64,000 nt of DNA from Synaphobranchus kaupii (lineage: Eukaryota; Chordata; Actinopteri; Anguilliformes; Synaphobranchidae): contig CM056387.1 in the NCBI GenBank assembly GCA_029718625.1, forward strand, positions 36,288,800-36,352,799. The letters run 5' to 3'. Positions 25,144 to 45,678 of this stretch are shown here, piece after piece (within the stretch, counting starts at the first letter, position 1; the number at the start of each line of letters is the position of its first letter). The translations under genes and the position numbers were made by a program. Below the pieces are notes generated by a model that was not told the DNA's origin, ran no database searches, and saw only the letters and a list, made by a program, of their open reading frames with translations.

Positions 25144-26766
25144 CAGTGGTGTTCAAATAAATAGCAGTGCGTTAAAAAAAAAGTGAATAAAGTGCAAATA
25201 TTTTTTAATAGCTTTTAGTTCCATATTTCAAATGTAGTGGAAACATTACACATTCAATTCCAAATCAAAGCATTAACAAATTTTATCAAGTCTGCGTTAT
25301 TCTTTTACAGGAAGCAAAGAAAAGGAATATTAATCTGTTGTTAAAGTGTCGACATTTTTCTCTTCAAACTCAAACACTTACTGTATAAACTGAAGAAATT
25401 TTTCAAGATTTAATTTCACTTTAAATTACTGAACTAATATTTAGTTGCATAACCATTGTTTTTGATAACTGCTGCGCATCTGCGTTGCATCGAGTCAACC
25501 AACTTCTGGCACCTAGAAACAGGTATTTCAGCCCAGGATGAACGAACTACATTCCACAGTTCCTGTGAATTTTTGGGTTTTGCTTCAGAAACTGCATTTT
25601 TAATGTCACCCCACAAGTTTTCAATGGGGTTGAGGTCGGGGGATTGAGCTGGCCACTCCATTACCTCAATCCTTTTTGTCTGGAACCAAGATGTTGCTCG
25701 CTTACTCGTGTGTTTGGGGTCGTTGTCTTGTTGAAACACCCATTTCATGGGCATTTCCTCTTCGGCATATGGCAACATAATCTCTTCAAGTATTTTGATG
25801 TATTCAAACTGATCCATGATCCCTGGTATACGATAAATAGGCCCAACACCGTAGTATGAAAAACATCCCCATACCATGATTTTTGCGCCACCATGCTTCA
25901 CTGTCTTCACAGTGTACTGTGGCTTGAATTCAGTATCCGGGGGTCGTCTGACTTACTGTCGACGACCACTAGACCTGAAAAGAACAATTTTACTCTCATC
26001 AGTCCACAGAATGTTACGCCATTTCTCTTTGGGCCAATCGATGTGTTCCTTGGCAAATTTTAACCGATTCTGCACATGGCGTTTATTCAACAATGGTGCT
26101 TTACGGGGGCTTCTTGCTGATAGCTTAGCTTCGATCAAACGTCTTCTGACTGTAACAGCACTTACAGGTAATTTTAGATCATCTTTCTGGAGGTGATGAT
26201 TGGCTGAATCTTTGCCATTCTGACTATTCTTCGATCCGTTTTAACAGTAGTTGCTCGTTTTCTTCCGCGTGTTTCGGGTTTTTGTTGCCATTTTAAAGCA
26301 TTTGAGATCATTTTAGCTGAGCATCCTATAATTTGCTGCACTTCTTTATACGTTTTCCCCTCTCCAATCAACTTTTTAATCAAATTACGTTGTTCCTCCG
26401 AACAATGTTTGGAACGGCCCATTTTACTTAGCAATTCAGAAGGAAATATATTTTATAACAATGTGTGAAACATTTGCTTCCTTCTTACTTAATAAAGGAC
26501 AATTAATGACACCTGCTTTTTCACAGAATGAATGAATTCTCTAATTAAACTCCACACTGCTATTATATTGAACACGCCCCTTTCAATGAATGAGTCAATT
26601 ACTCAGAACAAGCAGCGTGCATGTCATGACAATTGGGTCTATTGTTTTTCTATTACACTACTACATCTACAAGTAAATTATTTCCCATGCAGAAATATCA
26701 CAACTACTAATAACAGTGGTTCATCAGGTTACTGATGTTGTACTGCTATTTTTTTTAACACCACTG
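25144..26766 (-). mobile_element. Tc1-like DD34E DNA transposon, inactivated allele (copy 1)
   Basis: Both ends carry inverted CAGTGGTGTT termini with nearby AAATAGCAGT, and the element is flanked by TA (25142-25143 and 26767-26768), as for Tc1/mariner insertions. It is 1623 bases long. The transposase lies on the minus strand but is broken: TAC is changed to a stop codon in the QYVRRPP region (near 25957), and 7 bases are missing near 26186 relative to copy 2. It is inserted inside an older foldback element. Confidence 0.95.
25434..26434 (-). pseudogene. Tc1-like transposase, disrupted (copy 1)
   Basis: Three open pieces (26434-26174, 26138-25953 and 25910-25434) correspond to consecutive parts of the intact 332-residue ORF in copy 2. 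The N-terminal helix-turn-helix part ([19 protein letters not shown]) and the DDE part ([24 protein letters not shown]) are both recognisable. A 7-base deletion and a nonsense change separate them. Copy 1 retains three residues (9 bases) in the ELWNVVRSSWAE region that copy 2 lacks. Confidence 0.92.
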
Positions 26767-26897
26767 TAAGTGCTTAGTTTAAGTCGTTGATTGACTAGAG
26801 TCTGCATGCCTCATTTCCAAGGCCTAAATTGGATGCTGATTGAAAGGAAATCACAAAAACCAGCACTGGAGTTTGAGATCCCTGAGCAAAAGTCATT

Positions 26898-27587
26898 GGC
26901 TGTGTCCGAATCAGAGCCCTATCTACTGCGCCCTGTCTCCTGCGTACAGCGCACTGACAGAAGTGTGCTGTTTAATGTGCACTGTTTAGCAGTCCGTGAA
27001 AAATATCCGCCATAGTATTTTCCAACCGCACTGTGGAAGTGTCGTAAGCAGGTCATAAGACATCCCACCAGTGTTGCCATGTCCGCGATTTTACAGCTAA
27101 ATCGGGATACTTTTAACGTGCAGTCACAGGTAAAAATGAAAGGTCGCAAAGCATGCACTTATTTTAAAAAGTAAAAATATGATGATTTCTATTTAAAATA
27201 CGTTGGTTTCGGTTAAAAATATATTTTGGGCTAGTTTTGAGTCTGTGTGAAAGTCTCTGGCAAGATCTGGCAAACCTGCGTCCCAACCTTGCGCTGCCAT
27301 GTCACGTGTTGTTTTTGTTGTATTTGAAGGAAAATGTCAGCGAAGCTGCGCCTCATTTTTTTAAAAACGAAGCTTCACGTCATATTTATGTGACCAAAAT
27401 GTTTGTGTACTTCTTGAAAAGTGTGCTCCAGAATGTACTCAGCGAAACCCCCGGAAGTAAGTGTGTCATCCAGGTGTTTCAAGTATACTGCAATTTGAAA
27501 AATTTCCGCCTACTCAACAACTTTCTCGTCCTATCTACTCACCAAGGCTACTCAATAGTGTGGAAGAGTGCTGATTCAGACACGGCC
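26898..27587. mobile_element. Nonautonomous DNA transposon with GGCTGTGTCCGAATCAG termini (copy 1)
   Basis: The left end ggctgtgtccgaatcag and the right end ctgattcagacacggcc are inverses with two mismatches. It contains no transposase. It directly abuts the next element. The copy 2 equivalent is 51332-52021. Confidence 0.8.
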
Positions 27588-27996
27588 CAGGGCTGCGTTC
27601 AGCCCCGACAAAACGTAGCAAAACGTTTATTTAAACGGAAACGGTGGTGCGTTGAACACCCTGTTGTGTTACGCAAGTGTTGCCTTTTTAATACGGCGGG
27701 GTTTATTGGTGTATTCACATGAACTTGGAAGTCCGAATATTTCCGACTTCCGAGAAGAAAAAAGTATTTGAACATGACAATAATGTAAATATTCCGACTT
27801 CCGAGATCATTTGAATACACCATATATACACGTCGCTGCTGATTGGGTAACACCTGTGACACAAACATCAAACGAGAGAAAACGTACCTCAAAGCCCGTT
27901 GCACACCGTTTCACACCCTTTCGAGGAAACATGTCGTTCAACCCGGAAACCGTAGCAAAACGGTGCACACCGTTTTCAGATTGAACGTGGCCCTGG
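27587..27996. mobile_element. MITE with CCAGGGCYRCGTTCA termini (copy 1)
   Basis: The left end ccagggctgcgttcagcccc and the right end ttgaacgtggccctgg are imperfect inverses, as are the inner gtagcaaaacg and its counterpart. Another MITE is nested inside at 27708-27821. The copy 2 equivalent is 52021-52431. Confidence 0.8.
27708..27821. mobile_element. Small MITE with GGTGTATTCA termini, nested (copy 1)
   Basis: The left end ggtgtattcacatgaacttg and the right end gatcatttgaatacacc are inverses, and internal tccgacttccgag stretches pair. It lies inside the element at 27587-27996. The copy 2 equivalent is 52142-52255. Confidence 0.75.
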
Positions 27997-28020
27997 TCTC
28001 TTCTGCAGCCTGCCGGTTAT

Positions 28021-28218
28021 AGCAGGGATACTCAAATCTGACCCCCCAGGCCAGTGATACTGCTGGTTTTATTTTCTACCCAATAGTTAACTGATCAATT
28101 AATGCCACTGATTGGCCAGCGATTTAACTCACCTGGTTTAAAAATCAGTCCTGATTAGAGGGAAAGAATGAAAACCAGCAGTGCTACTGGACTCAAGGGC
28201 CAGATTTGAGTACGGCCT
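28021..28218. mobile_element. Foldback MITE with GATACTCAAATCTG arms (copy 1)
   Basis: The left arm ggatactcaaatctgacccc ... ctgctggttttattttc and the right arm gaatgaaaaccagcag ... ggccagatttgagtac form a hairpin of about 200 bases. The copy 2 equivalent is 52456-52653. Confidence 0.85.
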
Positions 28219-28255
28219 GTAATTCAGTGCTGCAGTATAAATAAGCCAATGCATC

Positions 28256-28935
28256 CTCTTCCTGGAGATCTACTGTCCTGTAGGTTTTTACTCCAACTCT
28301 AACAAAGCAAACCTCATTCAACAGCTAGAGATCTACCATCCTGTAGGTTTTCACTCCAACCCTAACAAAGCACACCTCATTCAACAGCTAGAGATCTACC
28401 GTCCTGTAGGTTTTCACTCCAACCCTAACAAAGCACACCTCATTCAACAGCTAGAGATCTACCGTCCTGTAGGTTTTCACTCCAACCCTAACAAAGCACA
28501 CCTCATTCAACAGCTAGAGATCTACCGTCCTGTAGGTTTTCACTCCAACCCTAACAAAGCACACCTCATTCAACAGCTAGAGATCTACCGTCCTGTAGGT
28601 TTTCACTCCAACCCTAACAAAGCACACCTCATTCAACAGCTAGAGATCTACCGTCCTGTAGGTTTTCACTCCAACCCTAACAAAGCACACCTCATTCAAC
28701 AGCTAGAGATCTACCGTCCTGTAGGTTTTTACTCCAACCCTAACAACGCACACCTCATTCAACAGCTAGAGATCTGCCGTCCTGTAGGTTTTTACTCCAA
28801 CCCTAACAAAGCACACCTCATTCAACAGCTAGAGAGCTTGTTGAGCTGCTCATTAGTAGAATCAGGTGTGCCAAATTAGGGTTGATATGAAAACCGACAG
28901 GACGGTAGATCTCCAGGAACAGGGTTGGGCAGCCC
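28256..28935. mobile_element. Foldback MITE/63-bp VNTR, 9 units (locus 2, copy 1)
   Basis: The left end tcttcctggagatctactgt and the right end acggtagatctccaggaaca are inverses. Between them, nine copies of the same 63-bp unit seen at locus 1 are followed by one inverted arm (attagggttgatatgaaaac). It is an independent insertion of the same family, in the intron of the minus-strand gene. Confidence 0.9.
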
Positions 28936-29871
28936 TTCTCCACAGCAAGCCATCTGTTAAGCAATCAAATTTCAGCACATTTCAAGTCAACTAAAACATC
29001 TCACTTAGCAATTCAATTAATACCAATTAACACCAATTATATTCAATTCAACATCAGCGCGCACAGTGGTGCTTGTTACACATCAGCAGGATTCGAGATA
29101 AGGCGACAATAACACGTGAACGCATTAGTAACCAAAACTGAATTTTTTTTTAAGCTAACAATTTGAATAAAAACTGCACAATTCACATTTTTGTGCAATA
29201 CACTTTAGCATAATCTTTCCTGCTCATCTCACAGATTGCTGCTGTTGCGGAAAACATGGTATTATATATGCAAAGTGAGTCCTATTCACTTGTATACACA
29301 ACAGGTGAGGAAGGCAAGCTACCGTGGCGAGACGTCAGTTCTTCTGGTGCCAGCTGTCTAGAATAATCGGCTCTGCATACTGGGTTCAATTAACACAGAC
29401 ATTTTCTGGACTACTGTAGGCCACGCTCATTCTGATTAGTCTCTCTTAATTTAATTAATTATGGCTTTATCACAGTCAATTACCTCGTTATGTATTCAAC
29501 AGCAGTCGCCACAGCGATGCACAGGATTCCAGCTGACTCGCGGGCGACAGAATCAGTCTGCTGATACAGTATAGCCGTACGGCCCAACACATCAGGCCGA
29601 TCGACCGATTGATTGATTGACTGACTGACTGACATATATCTGCTCTAAAGATCTGTGACTGAGACCACAATTTATGGACAGTTACCCTGGTTAAGCACCA
29701 CTGAGTTCCCAAATGTGGAATAAACTCCAGGAAGGAAAGCCTTAACGCCCACCCAGCATGTATTATACAGTACAGCGAGTCTCGCCTGCCTTTTCCAGTG
29801 TAAAACGCTTGACATGGATCAGACCAAACCAAGTGCATATTTTGAGCCTGAATGAAACTAGTCTGTTAAAG

Positions 29872-30452
29872 GCTGGTGACAGAGCTCCAGGGGGAAACTC
29901 GTCTGTGAGTGGGGCTGGTGACAAAGCTCCAGGGTGGAAACTCGTCTGTGAGTGGGGCTGGAGACAGAGCTCCAGGGTGGAAACTCGTCTGTGAGTGGGG
30001 CTGGAGACAGAGCTCCAGGGTGGAAACTCGTCTGTGAGTGGGGCTGGAGACAGAGCTCCAGGGGGAAACTCGTCTGTGAGTGGAGCTGGTGACAGAGCTC
30101 CAGGGGGAAACTCGTCTGTGAGTGGGGCTGGTGACAGAGCTCCAGGGTGGAAACTCATCTGTGAGTGGGGCTGGTGACAGAGCTCCAGGGGGAAACTAGT
30201 CTGTGAGTGGGGCTGGAGACAGAGCTCCGGGAGGAAATTCGTCTGTGAGTGGGGCTGGTGACAGAGCTCCGGGGGGAAACTCGTCTGTGAGTGGGGCTGG
30301 TGACAGAGCTCCAGGGTGGAAACTCGTCTGTGAGTGGGGCTGGTGACAGAGCTCCAGGAGGAAACTCATCTGTGAGTGGGGCTGGTGACAGAGCTCCAGG
30401 AGGAAACTCGTCTGTGAGTGGGGGCTGGTGACAGAGCTCCAGGGGGACACTA
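29872..30452 (+). repeat. 43-bp minisatellite, about 13 units (copy 1)
   Basis: The unit is gctggtgacagagctccagg plus gggaaactcgtctgtgagtggg, with gctggagac and gggtgg variants. It lies in the intron of the minus-strand gene, about 0.5 kb from the gap. Confidence 0.97.
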
Positions 30453-31000
30453 AAGGGACCCGTAGGAGAGAGAGCCCCTTTCTAAAATTAGCTGTCCCAA
30501 CAGGAAAAAGAGCAGGAAGCGTCTTTGTGTGACTTGGCAGCGAGGCAACGCTTTCTCTGGCCCGCGGGGGCTCCTGACCGCTCGAGCGCTGTAGCCAGAC
30601 GGCCAGCCCCCTCCAGGACAAGGGGAGCCAATCGAGAGCGGAGGGACGAGGGGGGCCAATCGAGAGCGGAGGGACGAGGGGGGAGGGACGGGTCGAATCG
30701 CAGCTGCAGACTCCCTCTCCCTCTCCCTCCATTCCCTATGACCCCCCCCCAAAGGCCAGTCATGGGGGCTCAGGGTGCATTCTGGTTTCCTCTTCAAACT
30801 GCTCTGAATTAATTAGGCTTAACTGACTTGTTAACTGAATCCTGATCTGGGTTTGGCAGCTACTTTGGTCATCTGCTTTAAACCCTTTTGCAAAAGAACG
30901 GCCCCCTGTGTCCGTCCGTACGTCCGTGAGGTTTTGTCCTAATGAACAGACGGACAGACGTGCTTCTCTTGCTCCTCCCTCTTTTAATTCTGCCTCATAG

Positions 31001-31500
31001 NNNNNNNNNNNNNNNNNNNNNNNNNNNNNNNNNNNNNNNNNNNNNNNNNNNNNNNNNNNNNNNNNNNNNNNNNNNNNNNNNNNNNNNNNNNNNNNNNNNN
31101 NNNNNNNNNNNNNNNNNNNNNNNNNNNNNNNNNNNNNNNNNNNNNNNNNNNNNNNNNNNNNNNNNNNNNNNNNNNNNNNNNNNNNNNNNNNNNNNNNNNN
31201 NNNNNNNNNNNNNNNNNNNNNNNNNNNNNNNNNNNNNNNNNNNNNNNNNNNNNNNNNNNNNNNNNNNNNNNNNNNNNNNNNNNNNNNNNNNNNNNNNNNN
31301 NNNNNNNNNNNNNNNNNNNNNNNNNNNNNNNNNNNNNNNNNNNNNNNNNNNNNNNNNNNNNNNNNNNNNNNNNNNNNNNNNNNNNNNNNNNNNNNNNNNN
31401 NNNNNNNNNNNNNNNNNNNNNNNNNNNNNNNNNNNNNNNNNNNNNNNNNNNNNNNNNNNNNNNNNNNNNNNNNNNNNNNNNNNNNNNNNNNNNNNNNNNN
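31001..31500. other. Assembly gap of exactly 500 N
   Basis: This is a run of 500 undetermined bases, a round length typical of a placeholder between scaffolded contigs. Both repeat copies stop exactly at its edges. Confidence 0.99.
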
Positions 31501-31942
31501 TTTCCTGAATGTGTTGATGATTCCCTGCTGTGAAGCCCTAGGAGATGGCTCTGCTATCAGCAGCGTTCTGTAAATACATCCCACAATTCAAATGCATGTG
31601 TGTTTACCTTTAAGCTAAATAAGCTCGAGACAAGCTGTGTGCCCACACACACACACATACGCACACATACGCACACACATGCACACACACACACACACGT
31701 AAACAAACATACGCATACACACACAGACACATACCCTCGTCTGAACATAAGGATACACACGCACACACCCGCATGTAAACGTGTGCACATACATATACAC
31801 ACACGTATTACGCGTGAGCAGACACATACACGTACACGTACATGCCAGCACACCCACCCACACTCAAAAAGAAACCCCGTCCGTCCATCTGTCTTGCTCA
31901 TAGAAACCCATTTGTCTGTCTGTCTGTCTCTGCTCCCCCCAG

Positions 31943-39494
<7,552 letters not shown>

Positions 39495-41507
39495 GAGGAG
39501 CGGGGCCCTCTTCGTCCACCGTCATCTCCATCGACTCCACAACTTTCAGAGGGGGATCAGCGCACGGGGCCTGACCGCTCGGCACTTTTCACTCATCCGT
39601 CTCCCCTCTTTCCGGAAGTTTCTCCGTTGGAAGGCTCGCCATTCACTGACTCAATCACAGGCCCTGCTTATTGCCGTCCTTTAAGACCCTTTCACTGTCC
39701 AAAATGACTAGTACTGACTGTAGAGTACTGACTGTAGAATAACAGGAAATGATGTCACACACCAGCAATGTTTTAATCCTACTGTGGAAGGCCATAAACG
39801 AGGACTGACCAGTATCGTGTGAGCTCGACCAAACGGGCCGTTTCTGATATTGGATGTGTGAGACTACAAGAGCTCCCATCTTCTTCTTTTGGTCTGGTGA
39901 TAACAGGCCTGTTCCTTTTTTTTTTTTTTTTCTTCCCAGAAGAATCTCTTGCTCTACTGCACCTGACCCATACCTCGACCCCTGCCCCCTTACTGACGGT
40001 TACTGACGGCTCCAAACTCAAAATCAATACAGGATGTACCAGGGCCTCAGGGCCTGGCCTAGATGGAATTACTTTGTAATCCAGACTGGACAAGACAAGC
40101 TGCACTTAGTTTCCTTTTGTTTTCTGTCCACATCACTCCTCTCAGACAGGATTATAGTCAATCCCTTCAGTCCTCCCACCCAAACCCCAAGCCTCAACCC
40201 CAATCCAGCCCGTGGGCAGCAAGGCCATTGGACATGTTGTGGCCTTGCGTTAGACCCAGACCACAGCCTGACTGAGACCTAGACCAAGTCGGGGTTGGCC
40301 TCCGCCCATTCGCTTGAGAGGGAGACCCAGGGTACGACGGCGGCATTTTCCGCCACAGCTGCCGTGGGGCTGGAGACGCAGTGCAGGAGCGTTCCCACGG
40401 AAACGCGGCCAACCCGCTTCGCTCCCTCCGTACAGGGGGGTGTCCCCCGGAAAGGCTTCCCGCCCGACCGCAACGAGCAGACAGGTGGCCCTGCCGCGCC
40501 CCCGGAGAGAGGCCCGCTAAGGAGCCGAGGATTTGCCGCACCATCTGGCAACCGGCTTGGCGTTATGGGGGGGATATATATGCAGGCTGATAATGAAGCT
40601 CCTTCTCCTGCCTCCATCGCCACCTCCTCCTCCTCCTCTAGAAACGCTCCTTTACCACATCTTAATTACAAAGTGACTCAGCAGTGCAGAGTGGGAGGGT
40701 GTCTGGCTGCCCTGAGAAGCCTCACCAGGCCACTAGTGCGCCGTACTCCTTCCCGTCACCAGAATCTCGCCAACACCCCCACCCCCCAGTGCGCTACGAG
40801 GTGTCGCCGCACCTGTGAATTACCGCTAACGTTCCCCTGTCTGTAAGTCATCTGTGTATATCTTTTTTTTTTACTGGTGTTGTTTGTAAAATAAAAGTAT
40901 CTCTGTAGAGGCGAGCGTTCTCCGGCGTGCTTCCTCCGTCTGAGGTTTTTCGTCGGCTGAATGGCCGGCCGCGCCCATCTACCTGATCTCCTCCCGCAAC
41001 GGTTCTCGGTCCCTAACGAGCCGCGCTCTCTCCCTCTCTCTCTCTCTCCATCTCCTTCTCGATCTCCCTCTCTCCCTCTCTCCCTCTCTCCCTCTCCCTC
41101 TCTCTCACACACACACACTCTGTGCCTCCTGGGCGCGGAGCTCCCCGCCTCCTGATTGGCTCACTCTCCGGCTCCACAGAAGCTGGCCGCTGACGTCAGC
41201 CGCTTGTTTTTTTCCATCTCTGTCTGATCCTGGCGCTCGGCGGTCCACAGCGGCCCACGCCGTAGCGGGTGTGACGATCTGGCGGGCGGGGGAAGTGGGG
41301 GGGAGCTTGGATGGTACTCTTTCAATCTCTCTCTCTCTCACACACTCACACACACAGGAGATTGGCTTTCTCTTCCTCACACACACACACAAACACGCAT
41401 GCTGGAAGCCTGGCTCTCTCTCCCTATCACACATTGACACACACAGGAGACTGGCTCTATCTCGCTTCCTCTCTCCCTCTCTCTCTCTCACACACTGAAT
41501 CACCACA

Positions 41508-41550
<43 letters not shown>

Positions 41551-44500
41551 CACACAGACACACACACACCACACAGACACACACACACCACACAGACACA
41601 CACAAGCACACACATGCTGGAAGCCTGGTTCTCCCGATCACACAGACACACACGGGAGACTGGCTATATCTTCCTCTCTCTCACACACACACAGATACAC
41701 ACACACACACGTACACAGACACACACGTACAGACACACACAGACACACACACACACGCAGCGCCTCCTGCCCTTTCTCCTCACACTGGGGCAGGGTCCAG
41801 CCCGGTTCCCCTGGCGCTCCCCGCTCCCCCGCCGGCCCTCCAGACAGCCCCGGGCCGTGTGGGCCTGGCCAGACCCGGGTTCCAGGCCCGTCCCCAGCTG
41901 GGCCGGTCCCCGCCGGGCCTGGCCGAGGCTCCGGGCCTGGACCCCGGGACCAAGCGCTCACGAAGGACGGACCTGACCGCCGTTTCAACTCCCCGCAACT
42001 CCAGGAGGGGCCTGGGACTGATCAGCCCAAAACAAGGGGAGTCTGTGTGGGGAGAAGCAGGTCATTGATCAGGGGTTTTTTTTGGGCTCCGTCATATCCT
42101 GTATTCTTTTTTAATAATTTTTTGCTCTTTTTTCATCCATCAGAGTCGCTTCATGGCATTTTGTTGTTGGAAACGGTCATGTGCTTAGTGCTTATTGAGC
42201 AAAGTGCATTGAGATGTGCACAAAATCATCCTCATCTTAGGTACTGGTTAAATAATGTGGGGGAAAGAAAATCCAAATCCTCATAATTTGTTCATTACAT
42301 AAATATTTTCCTCTTGGCACGGACTGTTGTTTTTGCTCCGTTTCATGTACTCAACATGTTTTTGAGCATGTTGGAAACTAAAGACTATTCATTTGTTTAT
42401 CTTGCATTCTTACCTGTGTATGCAGTATGGTGTAGATCTGTACATGTTGGGTTTGCATGACTCATTTCTGCCCGATAGTTTCCAGTCTCAGTGTTTGAAT
42501 GTTCCACTGCGCTATGTAGGCCTCAGATTTGCTCTGTATTGTGTGTACATTCAGTCTGAAAGTTCAGTACTTCAGTGGTCTGAACTGGTTTATTTTTAAG
42601 CTGAGAAAATGTGATCCGTCCAATAAGTGGTGCGTTTGCTGCCGTGAAACAGGAAGTCATGTACACCGAAAATGAGCCACAGGCCCTGTTTTTTTACATA
42701 AGTGAGCAGCAGAGACCAAGGCTCCTTGCAAATGAGGTCCTCATTTTGATGTGTCAGAAATGTAGCGGCATAAGCGTACGGGTGTGAGAGAGTAATTCTC
42801 ACCTCCTTCCTCGTCAACCACAGCGGACTGTGGCTTTTGTCCAACCACAGACATTCTTCCGCTTAAAAGGTTTCACCCCTGCGTAATCTTCAGGTTCACA
42901 GAGCAGAAAATACTCCGTACGCTCACACACACAAAACGCTGCTAGCTATTGTGTAATCATAATTGACTTTTCCCCCTTTCCAAAAAAACAAACAGCTAAA
43001 AAAAAAAAACAGATGGTCGTTTCTCATCCTTGAGGACCAAATAGGCCTGAAATAATTTCCTGCTGAGTAACCCAATCAGGGAGGCAGCTGAGGAATGGCC
43101 TTTTGTGACATCACGCTCAGCTGAAGACAAAGACCCCAGACATGCAGCACAAAACCAGGAAGAGCTTCACACAGCCAAGACACAAGCCTTTATTTCTCCA
43201 TTTATTAAGTTCGAACACAAGCGACAAAGACACTGGAGGGGGGAGGGGGGGGGGGGAGAATCCCCTTTCGCTTTTACTGTATTACAATCGTACTTGCAAA
43301 AACTTAACTCTGCTACGGTTACCTTGGAGCCTCGTCCTGCAATTTGATCTCAGTGCTTCTCCTCTGATCAGTACTCGGATACATTCGTGTGCATAAATAA
43401 GTCGTCTTTGTAACAGATAACATTCAAAACTATGAACTCTACTCTCCGTCTCCTCGGTTAGGCGCGTCAACTTATGTTTATGTTTGTATTTTTTACTTTT
43501 TTTTTTTTTACATTCAAAGCCAGAGGGGACAGTGGCTTGTGAAAAGGGAAAGGCAGGAGAGAGCTCGGCTGCTTCATTGCCTGCTCACTTCCTGTTTCCT
43601 GAACAGCACAGGAGAGTAGAGCTCAAACATGTCTGTGCAGAAGCCTCGGGTCCTCTGCTGTTTCCCAGGTTTCTGAACGACAATATCCTCCACCGGCTTT
43701 CTTTCATCTTGGACTCAAGGTGCATCTTCCCTTCCCCTCCCCTCCCCCCCTCCCCCCCTCCCCCCCTCCCCCCCAAATAGGCCTTCACAGAGCTCAAATA
43801 CAGTACTGATCTTCTCGTGTGTATTCTGTGTACAGTAAGTCACTAAAGCACATGTACATGGCCTACACGCAGAGTCTACTTGCAGTTTAAGTAGTCTGAC
43901 TCTCCCCCCCCCCCCCCCCCCCTCCAATCCCTGGTGTCATATGGACGGGAGAGACGACGACTCGTGCGTGCATCGCTAACAGACGCGGCACAGCCTTGCA
44001 GCCTGACCAAGACTGGGCCAGGTCTGTTGCACAGGTCACTGTCAAAAAAAAAAGTACATGAAGTCCTATCGGCTCTCAGCGTGATGAAACCGGATCTGCT
44101 GGGCATTACAGTGGAAACGGGGTGTCTTTAAAGAACGTCTCTTCTTTCGGGGGGGTTCAGACGGGTGTTTGTACCCAGCCTGAGTATTCAAGGGGGTACC
44201 CTCAGATTGTCTTAAGAATGCACATAGTCTTACGATGTGCTGTTTTGTTCATAGGAAAACTTAAATTCCTGTTTTATTTTAAGTTTCCACAATATAACAT
44301 TGTGCCCTTGAGCTCACACCCTTTCCGTGAAAAAGACCTTACAGGCCTGAGATTGATGCGAATGGAGGTGGGTGAAGGCTTGAAACAAAGCCAAGCACAA
44401 ATAAAATACCTGAAATATCCTAGGAGCTTAGCACTGTTTGACTGGATACTGTAGGCCTTCAAATGCTAAACAGCCCTGCCAGCTCCCAGTTCTCCTTCAA

Positions 44501-44890
44501 TCTTCTGCTTCATGCTGGTCTTTGTAGTTTTGTAGTCAGCGGTGGACTGGGCAATGCCGCTGTCTATCAAATGGGATACCTGAGAGTGATTGGGTCAAAG
44601 GCTGAGGGTGAAAGAACAAATCCCGCCTTTCTGGTCAGCCCTCCACACCCTAGCCACAGATTTACCTGTTTTTCTTTCTGTTACTATTATTATTAATATT
44701 ATTAACAATCTATTTTTCTTAAAGCAATGTTCCGGTCAGATAGACAAACTTAGATTGAAAGGGAATCTTAACAAAATACAATATTGCCTTTGATATCAGG
44801 TTTTTTTTTTGGGTTTTTTTTGTTTTAGTTTTTTTTTTTGGCCTGTCTGGTCAGCGAGAGTCCACAAGTAGGGGCGTGTCCGGGTCGGTC

Positions 44891-45010
44891 TCAGGCCACT
44901 TCCTCCTGTGGGGTGAGGGGGCTCCGGGGCGGGACGGTGCTGAGAGAGCGGAAGGCGAAGACGGACGGGTCGTACGCGTACCTGGGGGGAGGCCAGCTGC
45001 CACTCAGGTT
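44891..45010 (-). CDS. Unrecognised minus-strand gene, last coding exon D (copy 2)
   Basis: Its sequence and boundaries are those of 20489-20608. Because copy 2 is contiguous with the unique right flank, this is the copy physically linked to exons A-C in the assembly. The intron between exon C and this exon is about 14 kb and contains the VNTRs, the MITE stack and the Tc1 element. Confidence 0.75.
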   Translation of the reverse strand, partial: NLSGSWPPPRYAYDPSVFAFRSLSTVPPRSPLTPQEEVA

Positions 45011-45511
45011 CTGAAAAGACACAAGAAGAAGAAGAAGAGGAGGGTGAATGAGAGCAGGATTCCAGCGTTTCTTTTCTGACTACTCTGGTCCTTATCCCTA
45101 CTGAGCCAAGACGTCTCCAAAGTGCATGACTTGCCCCGGTTGTGGGGGCATTAACAATGGTTAACATGGCCTGGGGCAAAGACTGGTCACTCGCAGGTCA
45201 ACCAGCATCTAAAAAGAACCTCCTCTAACAACCAGTGACAGTTCCATCTGAACTTAATCACAAGAGTTTGATGGATGATTAAGAGTCTGAGTCTGAATAT
45301 TCTATATGGTGAAACACTGAGCGCCTCCAGCACTTGGTCACCTGTATTCATTAAACCTGATTAATTAATTAATCCAGTTATGCAGTTATAGGTTTGGATG
45401 GGACTAAAACCCAGGATCACCTCTGGCTCTCTAGGACCAGGGTTGGCTACCCGTGATCTAAACCTGTGCTTATACGGCCCAGTAAAAATAGCAGTTTTCA
45501 CCGGGGGGGGG

Positions 45512-45678
45512 GGGATATTTCACAAAGCAGGATTACTGGGTTAGCTGGATAACTGCACTGAGTAAAACCCGGAACACCTCTCTTTACTTCAGTCCATGTT
45601 CCAGATTTGTCAGGGTTCCGGGTTTTACTCAGTGCAGTTATCCAGCTAACTCAGAAATCCTGCTTTGTGAAATACCCC
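45512..45678. mobile_element. Hairpin MITE (copy 2 allele of 21110-21277)
   Basis: Same arms and position within the duplicated block; it differs in the length of the flanking G run. Confidence 0.92.

Larger units (their letters stand above)
25079..26895. mobile_element. Foldback MITE interrupted by the Tc1 insertion (copy 1)
   Basis: The left arm (ggttctcaaactgaaatcctag ... ctgctggctttt) and right arm (cacaaaaaccagcactggagtttgagatccctg) are inverted relative to each other and lie on either side of the Tc1 element, which split the sequence at a TA in gcacttA-AGTGC. The equivalent in copy 2 is about 49516-51329. Confidence 0.65.

Noticed and set aside
28256..28860. CRISPR-like regular array
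   Set aside because: The spacing is regular, but the whole 63-bp unit repeats with no unique spacers, and the genome is a vertebrate.
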